The position numbers and the translations under genes were made by a program. A stretch of DNA of 64,000 nt, taken from Hemerocallis citrina. Its lineage: Eukaryota; Streptophyta; Magnoliopsida; Asparagales; Asphodelaceae. The notes below the pieces were generated by a model. That model saw only the letters and a program-made list of their open reading frames with translations. It did no database searches and had not been told where the DNA came from. Below are positions 11,029 to 22,534 of this stretch, piece after piece. Within the stretch, counting starts at the first letter, position 1. Every line of letters begins with the position of its first letter. The stretch is from assembly GCA_017893485.1 (NCBI GenBank), contig CM030363.1:81632230-81696229 (forward strand), in the 5' to 3' direction.

Positions 11029-14000
11029 TGTAGCGCTCCAAATTTTCATAATAGAAATAAGAGACACAAATCCAGAATCTTTACTTCAATTTAATCAAAA
11101 CACAGTATAAATACAGAGAAAATTCCAACTTTTCTGTACAATAGTTCTTTATTACAATGCACAGCGAAAAATTACAGCACTTTTGATATCTCAAATGAAT
11201 AACTAAAAATCAATCTTCTCATAGCTCCAACTACAAGCACTGCTAATAAACTCATTTGCAAATCCTGCAAAATAAACTGAAAAGTGGGCAAGCCAGTTGA
11301 ATGCAACTGACGCAATACCATAGTAATAGTAACCCTCCAAAGTCTCACAATCACAAACTTGTCATACAACACAAAGTAAAACAACAATAGAAGATTCATA
11401 AAGTAAACAAGTGAAATACTAGACGAATAAGTGTGTGTCAAGAAAATAAGGAAATATGCATAACCACGTTCAAGAAAACACAATGCACATGATGCACACT
11501 AATGCACACTTGTTCAGATTCTTTGCATCCCATTCTACATAGGTCCGAGGAAAAGTTCTTAGTATTCACCACATATTATGGTTCAATCCCTCGCAATGAA
11601 AACTACATTAGTGACAGAGACAAGATTAGATAACTCGGTGAATAGACCCCAGCCCCAGTACGCAACCTGTTAAGCTATACAAGTGTAAACATGCAAGTAT
11701 CCCGCAAGCATCGCTCTAACTCTGGAGAATCACCTCCCTGTCTTATACCCCGCGAATAGGCCTGCCGACCCTCAACGCGCAAATACACCGTACATTTCGC
11801 GAATAGGCATGCCGACCCTCAACGCGCAAATATATTGTACGTTTCACGAATGGGCTTGCTGACCCTCGATGCATGAACATACCAAATCCATCTACTTCTA
11901 GACATTCCGCAAATAGGCCTGCCGACCCTCGACGCGCGAACATACTTGAGAGACAAAATAAATACACAGTTCCAGAATACATCTCTCCAACTGACAACAG
12001 AGCCCATACTTATGTTGCCTAAGTTCCATCACAACTCCCAACCTTGTGCATGTCCTTAGATTTGTAATAATAACATCCTGAGCCACCTAGAACTTTCTCT
12101 ACCCTACCTAACTTCACTTGCCAAACCAGGAACACTAGCCCCGTAGGTTAATTTCCCACAATAAAAAATATCCACTACCAATACTCTTGGGTTTGCTCAG
12201 TATCTAGTGCTCCAAACTCAAAGCCTCAAGCGTCCATCCAAGGTTCTCACAATAACCCTAATCACAATAAAAAACCCCACTTTGTTTGATCCTTCAAAAC
12301 ATTCTTTATATTATCTTTTCTAAAAAATAAATACTTTTCCCACAACACCACGGTTGTGAATCAAAAATCTCAAACGGGAATATCTTATTCCAAAAATACA
12401 CATTGTACATCCACAATATCTTCATTATTCACATTTTATTTAATAAACCGTTACTACCATGAAAGACTCTTTCTTATACAAAAATAAAATCCAATCCGCA
12501 AAATCTTTTAAATTTAACTTTTAAATCTCACTTTCCATACATACATAAAGCTCAATAAATTTCTCTTTAATCCAATCAATATGGGATCTAGCCCTAAAAT
12601 CCGAAGTTCTTTAGTTCTAAAAATCTGAAATTTACCTCTTTAAGAAACTGAAAATAAACCATTTTGAATTCGAATTTTCGTCCTTCAAGACCGAAACATA
12701 TATTTCCTCACAACTGAGAATTTTGATCTATAAAATATAGATTTGTTTCCCTCAAAACATTGCTTGAATACATATAAATTTGAAACTAGATTTCAACAAA
12801 ATCTGAAGTTTGCACTTTCGAAACTTGATCAAAGAATCCATAAATCATCATACAATCACTAGATTTATACATATACATATACTCATCTATATGCATACTA
12901 GGGCTCTTAAACCCTAACACGCAAACCCTTTCACAAAACTCAGAAAAAACCGAGCACAAAGCTCCAACCCGTAAGCAAACACAGCCTGGGGTCTGCACAG
13001 TGCAACCCTGGGCGCTGTGCTACCCCCAACCCCAGCCAACCCTAGGGTAAGGGTTTAACCCTAAAACCTTAACCCTAGTGACTCACAACTTCAAACATAT
13101 CTTCAATGATTTTTGACATGTATTTGTGTACAAAAATTCTTGTTTTCAACTCATCATGAATTCATATTAAAACATGTAAATAGCTCACAAAAATTCCATC
13201 TTTTAATTACTCAAATCATGTTCTTTAATGATACAATAAGATCTACACATCTACAATAACATATAGGTTCATTAGATTTATTTCTACAAATAAAAATTAG
13301 TTCTTTCATGCATATAAAACTCCATTATTCAAGAACAAATTATTTTAGATCCATACACAAATAAGATTCAATCTTTGTGTCATATAATCAACAATCTCAC
13401 ATCAACATGCATCTTTATAAGCTCTACCATCATGCTACATACAATCCATGACCAACAGAATTCATCCCTAGCATGATACTATAAATTTATGAAATATATA
13501 ATCAAGAGTGGTGGAATGTTACTCACATCAAGAAGAAAATTGATACAACTAGTAGTTTTCTCCTCCAAGCAATATATCCAGTCCTCAAAGCCTTCAAAAA
13601 TCATCAAAGCCAAAAGAAAAAGAGAGAGACCGAAAACTTCAGCCCTCTAAATATACAGGCCAGGAGGGTTTCTTGGATATTTTACAAATAAAACCCATAG
13701 AAGTCCCAATTTGCATAATTAATTAATTAATTGTTCAATCAAATCAAATCAAAATCAAATCAAATGGATAAAATTTCATCCCCCAAATCTCTCCACTGCC
13801 AAAATCGGCCCCAATATGCAGCCAATCAAATTTTACCTCCAGACGACTTTTTACAAAAAAAAGTCTCATTCTTTCAGAATATTTACAAAAGTAGTTTCTC
13901 TTATTCAGAAAAATCCCAGAAATTCAAATATATCTAATTATAAATAATAAAATTTATTTAGCAACTCAAAATTTTAAATTTTATATTTCAAAAATATTTG

Positions 14001-14108
14001 CACGTGCAAAACGATTGTTTCCATAAGAAATTCAAAATAATTAAATAAATTCATCTAAAAATTATTTATTAATTCAAAATATTATATTTAAAATTATGGG
14101 GCGTTACA
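11029..14108 (-). mobile_element. Solo LTR A of a long-LTR gypsy-type element, TSD ACTTT
   Basis: The 3,080-bp block starts TGTAGCGCTCC, ends GGGGCGTTACA, and is flanked by ACTTT at 11024-11028 and 14109-14113. No protein domain is present. Orientation is set by similarity of its left end to other family members here (26554, 52511, 60438). LTRs of this length with such ends fit Tekay/Del-type chromoviruses, but with no internal region in the window that is inference. Shared landmarks are TTTATTACAA about 100 bp from the left end and TTGCACGTGCAA about 105 bp from the right end. It is inserted in an old copia relic. Confidence 0.85.
11751..11942. repeat. 47-bp minisatellite inside solo LTR A
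   Basis: Units beginning CGCGAATAGGCCTGCCGACC start at 11751, 11798 and 11845 (period 47), with a fourth at 11908. The reading frames through it are repeat artefacts. Confidence 0.85.
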
Positions 14109-14113
14109 ACTTT

Positions 14114-15680
14114 CCTAAGTAAAAGTCACGTTTGGGAAAAATCCTTAGCGAAAGAAAAGAGTACAACTAATTCTTCAGGAATCCGATTCTTCAGGAATCT
14201 AAGTGGGTACGACTTACATTGCCTTATTAAAAATATTTCTAAGGAAAAACCCAGTGGAAAAAAATCTCATCGAAGGAATAGAGTACAATGCACAACGACA
14301 TTCTTCAGGATGTCTCCATCAGCATCTTTAGGATGCTTCTCCCCAAAACACTAAAAAATATTACAGTTAGTTCTTACATCAACTTGAATAAAAAAAAATC
14401 ACCCTCCAGAAATGATACATTTGGTCATTACATCCCAGCCTAAAAATTTATTAGCCTATATATTTATATGTCTATCTGCTGAAATCTTCTCATGCCAATT
14501 TGGTGTACAAACTTCTGGACTTTGGGAGGAATTTTGTGAAGAGATCTGCAAGGTTCTCTGAGGAATTGATCTGCTTTACATCAATCAACTTTTCTTCTTG
14601 AAACTGGTGGGTGAAGAAAAACTTTGGTGTGATGTGCTTCATCATATCTCCTTTGATAAAGCCTTCTTATATTTGCTTTATACATGCTGCATTATTCTCA
14701 TGAATGGTTGTATGCTTGTTTGTGACTTCTGGGAGCTCGCAACTCCCCCTGATATGTTGAACTGGGGATCTTAACCATACACATTCTCTACTTGCTTCAT
14801 GAAGTGCCAGTATCTCAGAATGATTGGTCAATATTGCTGCATTGTTTGTTTGACTAATCTCCATGAAATAGATGCACCACTCTTAAGAAAAAAAAATCAT
14901 GTTTGGGCTCTCCCCTTATGGGGATCAGATATATAACCTGTATCCGTATATCCAACAATGTCAGCATATTCATATGAATAATATAAACCAAGATCAATGG
15001 TTCCTTTGATATATCTAAAAATGGGTTTTATGTCATTCAATTGCCTACGTGTAGGTGCAGAGCAATATCTAGCTAGCAGGTTCACATAGAAAGATATATC
15101 AGGTCTAGTGTACTATGCTAAATAAAGGAGTGAGCATATTGCACTCAAATAGAGTACTTTAGGACCCAGAATATCTTCATTTTTTTTTCTTTCAATCGAT
15201 ATGGATCCTGGTTAACCTATAGTGACCTGACCACTATAGGTGTAATGAGTGGATGACAATCACTCATATTGAATCTCTTCAGGAGATTTTCGACATATAT
15301 GATTTGATGTAGTAAAATTCCATTTTTACTGTAATCAATCTGAAGGTCAAGACAAAATATTATTTCACCAAAGTCTTTCATCACAATTTCATTCTTAAGG
15401 TAGCTTACAGATTTTTCAATCTCTTCGGGAGATCCGATCAAGTTTATATCATCTACATAGACGGCTGCTATGACAAATCCCTTCAGGGATTTCTTTATGA
15501 ATACGCACAGACATATAGGATCATTATTATATCTTTCCTTAGACAAATATTCACTGCGCCTATTGTACCACATTCTACTGGATTGTTTTAGTCCATATAA
15601 GGTTCGCTTTTATCCAATATAATGCGTATTCCTAAACGCAGTTTCTGATAATTTAAATCCTTTAGCAATTTTCATATATG

Positions 15681-15682
<2 letters not shown>
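14114..15682 (-). pseudogene. Old copia relic 1, RNase H and C-terminal reverse transcriptase, fragmented
   Basis: On the minus strand, three pieces of one copia pol are visible. At 15217-15573 is the reverse transcriptase catalytic core with AAVYVDDINLIGSPEE, where YVDD is kept. At 14897-15085 is the connection and start of RNase H (LLARYCSAPTRRQLND, GLYYSYEYADIVGYTDTGY). At 14667-14864 is the RNase H end (ALHEASRECVWLRS, HENNAACIKQI). Frameshifts and stops separate them. The 14114-14440 part is probably the downstream non-coding or LTR region. The gene is further interrupted by the gypsy element at 15997 and resumes at 34779. It belongs to the same family as the relic at 35830-43905. Confidence 0.85.
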
Positions 15683-15716
<34 letters not shown>

Positions 15717-15782
15717 TCGCTTTTATCTAATATAATGCATATTCCTAAACGCAGTTTCTGATAATTGAAATCCTTTAGCAAT

Positions 15783-15830
<48 letters not shown>
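15598..15830. repeat. Duplicated block with two AT microsatellites
   Basis: A segment of about 90 bp containing AAACGCAGTTTCTGATAATT is repeated at 15598-15690 and about 15713-15795. Each copy runs into an (AT)n tract (15683-15711 and 15787-15830). The duplication lies within the copia relic and disrupts it. Confidence 0.85.
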
Positions 15831-15833
<3 letters not shown>

Positions 15834-15996
15834 TATTGAGCCCCATTCACGAAAGCCTACGAAACAAACTTGCTACTTTTGATTAACCCATTGCTACTTC
15901 TGACCCCTCTACGTACCCTCTCTTGCTCAATCAGACCCTTCCATGTACCCGACACTTATTCCCAAGCAGAGGGAGGTTTCCATATAGGTATGCTGT
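15831..15996. other. Unassigned flank between AT repeat and gypsy LTR
   Basis: Only the last part (from about 15980, GGTATGCTGT) can be matched to the copia relic, by comparison with the uninterrupted sister sequence near 42985. The rest shows no gene. Confidence 0.5.
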
Positions 15997-16586
15997 TGAT
16001 ATGGCTAAAAATGGGGTTAAATCGGAACCGTCCAGATTGGGCGCGAATCTCGAAGCTCGGGGGTAAAATGGTAATTTCACATACAAGTGGATCCAAAGTG
16101 GGTACTGGATCCCCTTCACACGCGATCCAATTACCCACAAACGGATCCACACCGATTGGGCACGGGTCCGACCCGAGGCAAGCCCAGATCAACAAGTGAC
16201 AAACCAGGGCCACTGATTTGACCAAGTCAACGGGCCTGATTTACTCTCACCGGGAATCGGGGATTAGTTTCCTAAACAGACTGTGAGGATTTTTTTCCTG
16301 GCAGTTACACAGGGAATCAAGCCTCTGATCGCTCCCCTGGCGACTATAAATACCTCCCCTCTGCCCCTGTGACCAGGTAATCACTCTTTTTCCACCTTAA
16401 GCTCTTTCTTTAATCACCACTGGTTACTGACAAGAGCGTCGGAGGGTGCGTCGCCGGAATCAACCCTGGTGTTTCGCACTTCCTTGCAGGTTGCGGTAGG
16501 AGCAAGAAGGTTCGGACCAGCTGTTCAGGTTTTCTCGAACTCACAAATCTTATCTGTTTACCCCCACACCGAAATCAGCGGTAACA
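15997..16586 (+). repeat. 5' LTR of the Tat-type gypsy element
   Basis: The 590-bp LTR starts TGATATGGCTAAAAATGG, ends GCGGTAACA, and is GC-richer than its surroundings. A TATA box lies at 16345-16352. Compared with the 3' LTR there are scattered substitutions and one 1-bp indel. Confidence 0.93.
16345..16352 (+). promoter_or_regulatory. TATA box in the gypsy 5' LTR
   Basis: TATAAATA occurs in the context GGCGACTATAAATACCTCCC. The same motif is kept in the 3' LTR at 34532-34539. Confidence 0.65.
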
Positions 16587-16588
16587 GA

Positions 16589-16606
16589 TTGGCGTTGTCT
16601 GTGGGA
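16589..16606 (+). other. Primer-binding site of the gypsy element
   Basis: TTGGCGTTGTCTGTGGGA begins two bases after the LTR. Its form (TTGGCG..GTCTGTGGGA) is typical of plant Tat elements. I do not assign the primer tRNA. Confidence 0.7.
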
Positions 16607-16654
16607 AACACCACACGAACAGCCTCATCCTCCTCCTCATCGTCCTCTGCAACC

Positions 16655-18400
16655 ATGCCTCCGAAGAAGGTCAGATCTAGAGGGTCCAACCGTGGGCCCA
16701 ATCCCGCCGACCCTACAGAGGAAGCCCCTGTCAATCCTATTCCATAGCCCGAACTTCCTCCCCCGGCTCAGCAGGGCCAACCTCCTCTCCCCAAACAGCA
16801 ACCCAACAATGGCCCTTCCGGTCATAACAGTCGGAAGCAGAAGCAGCCCCTCAACCCGGACCATGTCTCGGTTCATAATGAATCCTCGGATTCAATGGCT
16901 TCCCATCACCCCGACCTCCGCAACACAATCCTAAACCGCCAAAAAGATGAGGACCTCCGCACCCACCTTGATGAGAGGCAGGCCAGAGAGGGAGCCTCCC
17001 ACCAGCATCAGGGTGAGCGGTCCCCTCATCGCCGAGACGGTAGAAGGTCTCCGGACTGCAGGGGCCGAGCAACATCTCCCGAATGCCGAAGGAGGAGGCC
17101 GCATTCCCCCGCGGATCGGCATCATCGCAGGAACAATGAGGCACCTATCACTCGTGCCGAGTTCCTACAATTTCAAGACACCGTACTGCATGCCCTCAAC
17201 CTTCGGCAGAACGACCAAAATGCCCAGAGGGCTCCAACGCCCCCGGGAGTTCCCAGTCCTCGTCGTCGATCCAGAAGTCCTATCCCGGCTCCCAGTCGCC
17301 GGCAGCAGCAGTATAGCCCCCGCCGATCCCAGGACTACCGGCACCGCAGTCCCCGTTCCCCTTCCTATGAAGAAGAGTCCGGGGGATCATATGATTACCA
17401 GCGAAGGGACGATGCCCTCAACCGCCGTCTCCATGAGGTGGAGAGGCGCATTGGTCGCATGGACAGAGAGGAGGAGTCCAGAGCAGGAACCGTCCGACCC
17501 AGCAGACCCCCTTTCTCTCGGACGATCATGGAGGCCCCCATACCGAGGGGTTTCAAACCTCCGCAGTTTGAAACGTACTCAGGGGAGTCCGACCCAGTTG
17601 ATCACGTCGAAAGCTTCAAGACATTAATGCTGATCCATCAAGCTTCCGATGCTATGCTCTGTAAGACCTTCCCCGCCACCCTCCGGGTGTCGGCTCGGGA
17701 ATGGTACTCCAGGCTCGCCCCTTCTTCCATCTTCTTGTTCGAGCAGTTCGAAACGATGTTCATTACTCACTTTGTGAGTAGCAGGCGAGCCGAGAAGACG
17801 AGCCTCTCCCTGCTCAACCTGCGGCAGGAAAGGGGAGAGAAACTGAGGGACTACGTGAAGAGATTCACCGCAGAAGTCAGGTCTATCGCCTCCCTAGACC
17901 AGTCAGGTCTATCGCCTCCCTCCGGTCGTCCCTCGCCAAGAAGCCCCCGCACAACTTCGCCGACCTTCTCCTCAGGTGCGAGAAGTACATCCGGACGGAA
18001 GTGGCCGAGTGCCTCTCGAACTTTGGAGGATCGGCCTCCGGATCGAAGAGGAAGGCGACCGAGGGCGAGGGGTCGAAGAAGATGCAGAAGGACAACGGCG
18101 GTCGACGCCGACCTTCCCCTAGGTTCGAGAAGTTCACGCCCCTCACCACCAATGTCTCCACTATCCTGATGGAAGTGGAGAAGGAGGGGGTCATCCCTCC
18201 AGCTCCGAGGATGAACACCCCGGCTAAGAGAAGGAATAAGGAGAAATTTTGCCGTTACCACAGGGACCACGGCCATGACACCAACGACTACCGGGCGTTG
18301 AAAAATGAAATAGAGGCCCTCATCCAGAGGGGAAAACTGGCCAAATTCGTAAAGGCAAACGATCGGGCGGATCGCAGCACTCCTCCCCCTTGGGGGGCTA
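16655..18400 (+). pseudogene. gag of the Tat-type gypsy element, one nonsense codon and one frameshift
   Basis: The start is the ATG at 16655 (MPPKKVRSRGSN), 69 bp after the LTR and in frame with the long downstream reading frame. TAG at 16745-16747 interrupts it. An Arg/Ser/Pro-rich stretch follows, then the retrotransposon gag capsid core at about 17560-17900 (AREWYSRL, LRQERGEKLRDYVKRF). At 17875-17926 a 26-bp tandem duplication shifts the frame. In the new frame the capsid continues (KKPPHNFADLLLRCEKYI) to an incomplete zinc-knuckle-like motif, CRYHRDHGHDTNDY, where the last Cys is Tyr. The product would form the capsid of virus-like particles. This copy cannot make a full gag. Confidence 0.88.
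17875..17926 (+). repeat. 26-bp step duplication that frameshifts gag
   Basis: AGTCAGGTCTATCGCCTCCC occurs at 17875 and again at 17901. The 26-bp gain moves the gag frame by two; the long frame before it and the long frame after it are offset by exactly this amount. Confidence 0.85.
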
Positions 18401-20990
18401 ACAAGCGCTCCGAACGGCGCGAGGAGACGCCCGAGTTTGAGGAAGAACGGGTACTGCACCTCATCCACGGAGGGCCTATGGGGGGCTCCTCCAACTCCTC
18501 TCGGAAGGCCTTCGTCCGAGAGGTCAACTCAGTTCACAGCGCTCCTCCTCCCAAAGGCCTCGGGGTCCCGGTGACTTTCTCCGATGAGGACCTCGAAGGG
18601 GTCCGAACCCCCCACTGTGATGCCCTCATCATCGACCTTCGCATGGCAAACTTCAAGGTGCAGAGGGTCCTGGTAGATAACGGGAGCTCGGTGAACATCC
18701 TCTTTCTCTCGGCCTTCCGAGGCCTGCAGCTGTCTCGGGATCGTCTCAAGCCGGCCGGTTATACACTCCACGGGTTCACGGGGGTCCCAGTAACTGTCGA
18801 GGGAGTAATAACCCTAGACGTGACTGCTAGAAACACCCCTACTACCCGGACCGAGCCGATGGACTTCATGGTCGTCGACGTCCCGGCTGCGTATAATGTC
18901 ATTCTAGGCCGACCTGGCCTAGCCGCCCTGGAAGCTGTCCCCTCAGCGTACCATCTTAAAATGAAGTTCCCCACTCGGTCGGGAGTAGGGGAAGTCAGGG
19001 GAAGCCAGGAGACAGCTCGGAAGTGCTACATGACTTCCACTGGGGGACCGGTGCTCTCGCTCGAGACAATAGAAATCCCCGAGCCGAAAGTTCGGCCAAC
19101 GTCCGAGCCGGCGGACGAGTTAGAAGAAGTGTTCTTCTCGGATGAGGACCCGAGCCGAAAGTTCCTTATCAGCAAGTCCCTGCCGACCGCACTGTGCTTT
19201 GACCTGATTAAATGCATCCGGGATAACCGCGACCTGTTTGCTTGGTCGGCCGCGAATATGCCCGGCATTTCCGAGGAATTGCTAGTCCACCGCCTAAGTG
19301 TCGAGCCGGGGTGCAGACCGGTTCAGCAGATGAGACGAAAATTCGCTCCCGAGCGACAGCAAGCCATCAAGGAGGAGGTGGATAAACTTTTGAAGGCTAA
19401 GTTCATACAGGAGGTAAACTACCCCGAGTGGCTCTCCAATGTTGTAATGGTCAAGAAGTCCAACGGCTCTTGGAGAATATGCATCGACTTCAACGACCTG
19501 AATAAGGCGTGTCCGAAGGACCCATTCCCTCTTCCGAACATCGACACCCTCATTGACGCCACCTCGGGCCATGAGCTCCTCAGCTTCATGGACGCCTTCT
19601 CCGGCTATAATCAAATCTGAATGTTCCCTCCGGACATTCCGAAGACCTCCTTCATCACCGATCAGGGACTCTACTGCTACCGCGTCATGCCATTCGGGTT
19701 GAAAAACGCAGGCGCCACTTACCAGCGCCTCGTCAACAAGGTCTTCCAGAGCCAGATAGGCCGGAACATGGAGGTGTACGTTGACGACATGCTCGTCAAG
19801 AGCATCCGGGGCACTGACCACGTGGCCGACCTCCAGGAGGCATTCAGTGTGTTAAGGAGGCACAGCATGCGGCTGAACCCGAACAAGTGTGCGTTCGGGG
19901 TCTCTTCGGGAAAATTCCTCGGCTTCATGGTGAGCCAACGAGGGATCGAAGCCAATCCCGAGAAGATCAAGGCCATATTGGACATGGCCCCGCCCCGAAA
20001 CATCAAGGAGGTGCAAAAGCTAACGGGTCGGCTCGCCGCTATCGGTCGGTTCCTCTCAAAGTCTGGGGAAAGTGCCTCCCCTTCTTCAAAGCACTCAGGG
20101 GGGCTAAGGGTTTTGAATGGGGCCAGCCACAACAGGAATCGTTCGACCAACTGAAAGCCTACTTGGTGAACCCCCATCTGCTCAGCAAACCGGTCCCGGG
20201 CGAGACTCTCTTCATCTACTTGGATGCTTCCGAGCAGACCCTAAGTGCTGTCTTGGTGAGAGAGGAGGACCGGGCCCAAAGGCCCATCTACTACGTGAGT
20301 AAGGTGCTTCGGGACGCCGAGCTCCGCTATCTGAAGATAGAGAAGATGGCCTATGCCCTGGTCATGGCAGCGAGGAAGCTTCGGCCGTACTTTCAATCCC
20401 ACTCGGTCGTTGTCCTCACCGACCAACCCCTAAAGCAGATCCTCCACAAGCCTGAGACCTCGGGCCGGCTAATGAAGTGGTCCATAGAGCTGAGCCAGCA
20501 TGACATCTCTTACCAGCCTCGGACGGCAATTAAAGCACAGGCCCTCGCCGACTTCATCGTAGAGTCCACTATCCCTGAAGTCAGCCACGTCCCGAACGGA
20601 CCCCCCATTTGGACAATCTTCGTGGATGGCTCCTCCTGTAACGAAGGAAGCGGCGCCGGTATCATCCTGAACGGCCCTGACGACTTCGTCCTCCAGTACG
20701 CGATCCATATGAACTTCAAGGCCTCGAACAATGAGGCGGAGTACGAGGCACTCATTGCTGGTCTCGGACTTGCACGAAGTGCTGGGGCGCGGCGCCTCCG
20801 AATCCACAGCGATTCCCAGCTTATCGTGAACCAAGTCTTGGGCGAGTACGAGGCCCGAGATGAGCGGATGGCGAAGTACCTCGCTAAGGTCCGGGCCCTC
20901 CTGAGCCAGTTCGAAGAGGCGCTCATTCAACGAGTCCCTCGTGAGGAGAATTCGCAGGCCGATGCCCTCTCCAAGTTGGCCTCATCCTCC
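18401..20990 (+). pseudogene. pol of the Tat-type gypsy element: protease, reverse transcriptase, RNase H and a second (archaeal-type) RNase H
   Basis: Protease has LVDNGSSVNILF (Asp codon at 18676) and VILGRPGL. Reverse transcriptase shows CIDFNDLNKACPKDPFPLP, MDAFSGYNQI, MPFGLKNAGATYQR and YVDDMLVKS (19777 onward). The first RNase H begins with FIYLDASEQTLSAVLV near 20210. The second RNase H begins with WTIFVDGSSCNEGSGAGI at about 20610 and continues with NNEAEYEALIAGL, IHSDSQLIVNQV and ENSQADALSKLA. TGA at 19618-19620 stops the frame in GYNQI-stop-M, where the family has a basic residue, so probably CGA to TGA. A 1-bp loss near 20062-20072 shifts the frame between the reverse transcriptase and its RNase H. 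The domain order protease, reverse transcriptase, RNase H, second RNase H marks the Tat clade. Confidence 0.92.
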
Positions 20991-22363
20991 TTACAAGGTC
21001 TTGAACAGACTGTTCTGATCGAGGTCCTCTCTAAGCCGAGCATAGAAGACGAGACACTCGGCTCGGCGGAATCGTTGCCGGTCATGTTACAAGATAATTG
21101 GATGAAGCCGTTGGTGGAGTTCTTAAGGGACGGGCTCCTGCCCGAAGACCCCAAGAAGCGCGCCGAGTCAGAACCCGGGCCGAACGGTATGTCTTGATCG
21201 AGGGTATCTTATACAAGTGCTCTTTTTCTCAAATAGATGGCCGACCGTACCTAAGGTGCCTCTCTCCAGAGCAGGCCGATTATGCCCTACAAGAGCTCCA
21301 CGAAGGCATCGGTGGGGCACACTCAGGATCCAGGTCCTTGGCCCGAAAAGCTTTGAATTATGGATACTTTTGGCCGACCCTCCTTCAAGACGCCGAGCGA
21401 CACGTTCGGCAATGTAGCTCTTGTCAGAGGCACTCCAGCATCCGTCGCCTCCCTCAAGCCAACCTCGCCTCCCTATCAAGTCCTATCCCCTTCGCGATGT
21501 GGGGGATGGATTTACTAGGGCCTTTCCCTCCGGCTCCGGGTCAGTTCAAGTTCTTGGTCGTAGCCATCGACTACTTCTCGAAGTGGGTCGAGGCCGAACC
21601 CCTCGCCACTATCACCGAGAACAAGGTGGTACAATTCTTCTGGAAGAACATCATCTGCAGATTCGGCGTTCCCCATGTCCTCGTGATGGACAATGGAACT
21701 CAGTTCACTGGCGCAGCATTCCGAGCTCTGTGCAACGACCTTGCCATCCAGCAGCGCTTCTCGTCCGTCTCCCACCCTCAGTCGAACGGACAGGCAGAAA
21801 ACGCTAATCGGTAGATCCTCGCAGGCATCAAGAAAAGGCTGGACAAAAGTTCCAGAGGCTTATGGGTCGACCAACTCCCCAACGTCCTATGGAACTACCG
21901 CACGAGCAAGCGGACCCCCACGGGCGAGTCCTCTTTCAACCTCACATATGGGTCCGAGGCCGTGATACCCCTCGAGGTCGGAATACCTTCCCCTCGGCTC
22001 GCGGCCTACGACGAGGAACAGAACGCCAGGGATCTCAGGGCACACTTAGATCTGATAGATGAGCTGAGAGAAAGAGCGTCGATTCGGCAGCAGAATTACC
22101 GAAGAAGGGTCGAGCTGGCATACAACAAGAAGGTACGACCCACCAACCTTAAGCAAGGGGATCTAGTCTTGAGAAAGCTGGCCATATCCTTCCCCAATCA
22201 GAAGAGTAAGCTGGCTCCGAACTGGGAAGGGCCGTACAGGATCACGAGGGTAGTTCGGCCTGGAGCATATCGTTTCGAAGATCTAGAGGGCAGAGAGATC
22301 CCGAGGACCTGAAATGCCGACCACCTCCTAAAATACCAAGAAAGCACCCCCGCGCCACTCTAA
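20991..22363 (+). pseudogene. Integrase of the Tat-type gypsy element, with one frameshift and two nonsense codons
   Basis: A 1-bp shift near 21145-21160 separates it from RNase H. After it come the HHCC finger (LHEGIGGAHSG, CSSCQRHSS), the catalytic Asp in WGMDLLGPFPP, the second Asp in VMDNGTQFTG, and the Glu in HPQSNGQAENANR. TAG at 21812-21814 follows ENANR at a place where an ordinary residue is expected. The C-terminal part continues in the same frame (YNKKVRPTNLKQGDLVLRK, NWEGPYRITRV). TGA at 22310-22312 replaces the Trp codon usual in the closing PRTWNADHL-type motif, and the natural end would be TAA at 22361-22363. All three catalytic residues are kept, but the gene is broken. Confidence 0.9.
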
Positions 22364-22534
22364 GTATCATAGGATATCGAGCCATTCCTCTCCTCTGACT
22401 TGTAACCTATTTTCATAAATTGTACTATGTAAAACGGTTCGCCGTCGATTATCAATAAAGAATGCTCTTTCATGATTACAAATTTGTTTACATGTCTCCT
22501 CCCCTATTCATTGTTTTTTGTTATTTTTCAACCA
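22364..22534 (+). other. Start of the gypsy 3' non-coding region with a possible poly(A) signal
   Basis: AATAAA occurs near 22453 inside ATCAATAAAGAATG, followed by T-rich sequence. Nothing coding is seen. Confidence 0.45.

Noticed and set aside
11172..11483. 103-codon minus-strand hydrophobic frame
   Set aside because: It lies in solo LTR A, with no similar frame at the matching place in LTRs B or C.
16655..22363. Endogenous pararetrovirus
   Set aside because: LTRs, a TSD, an integrase and dual RNase H are all present; there is no movement protein.
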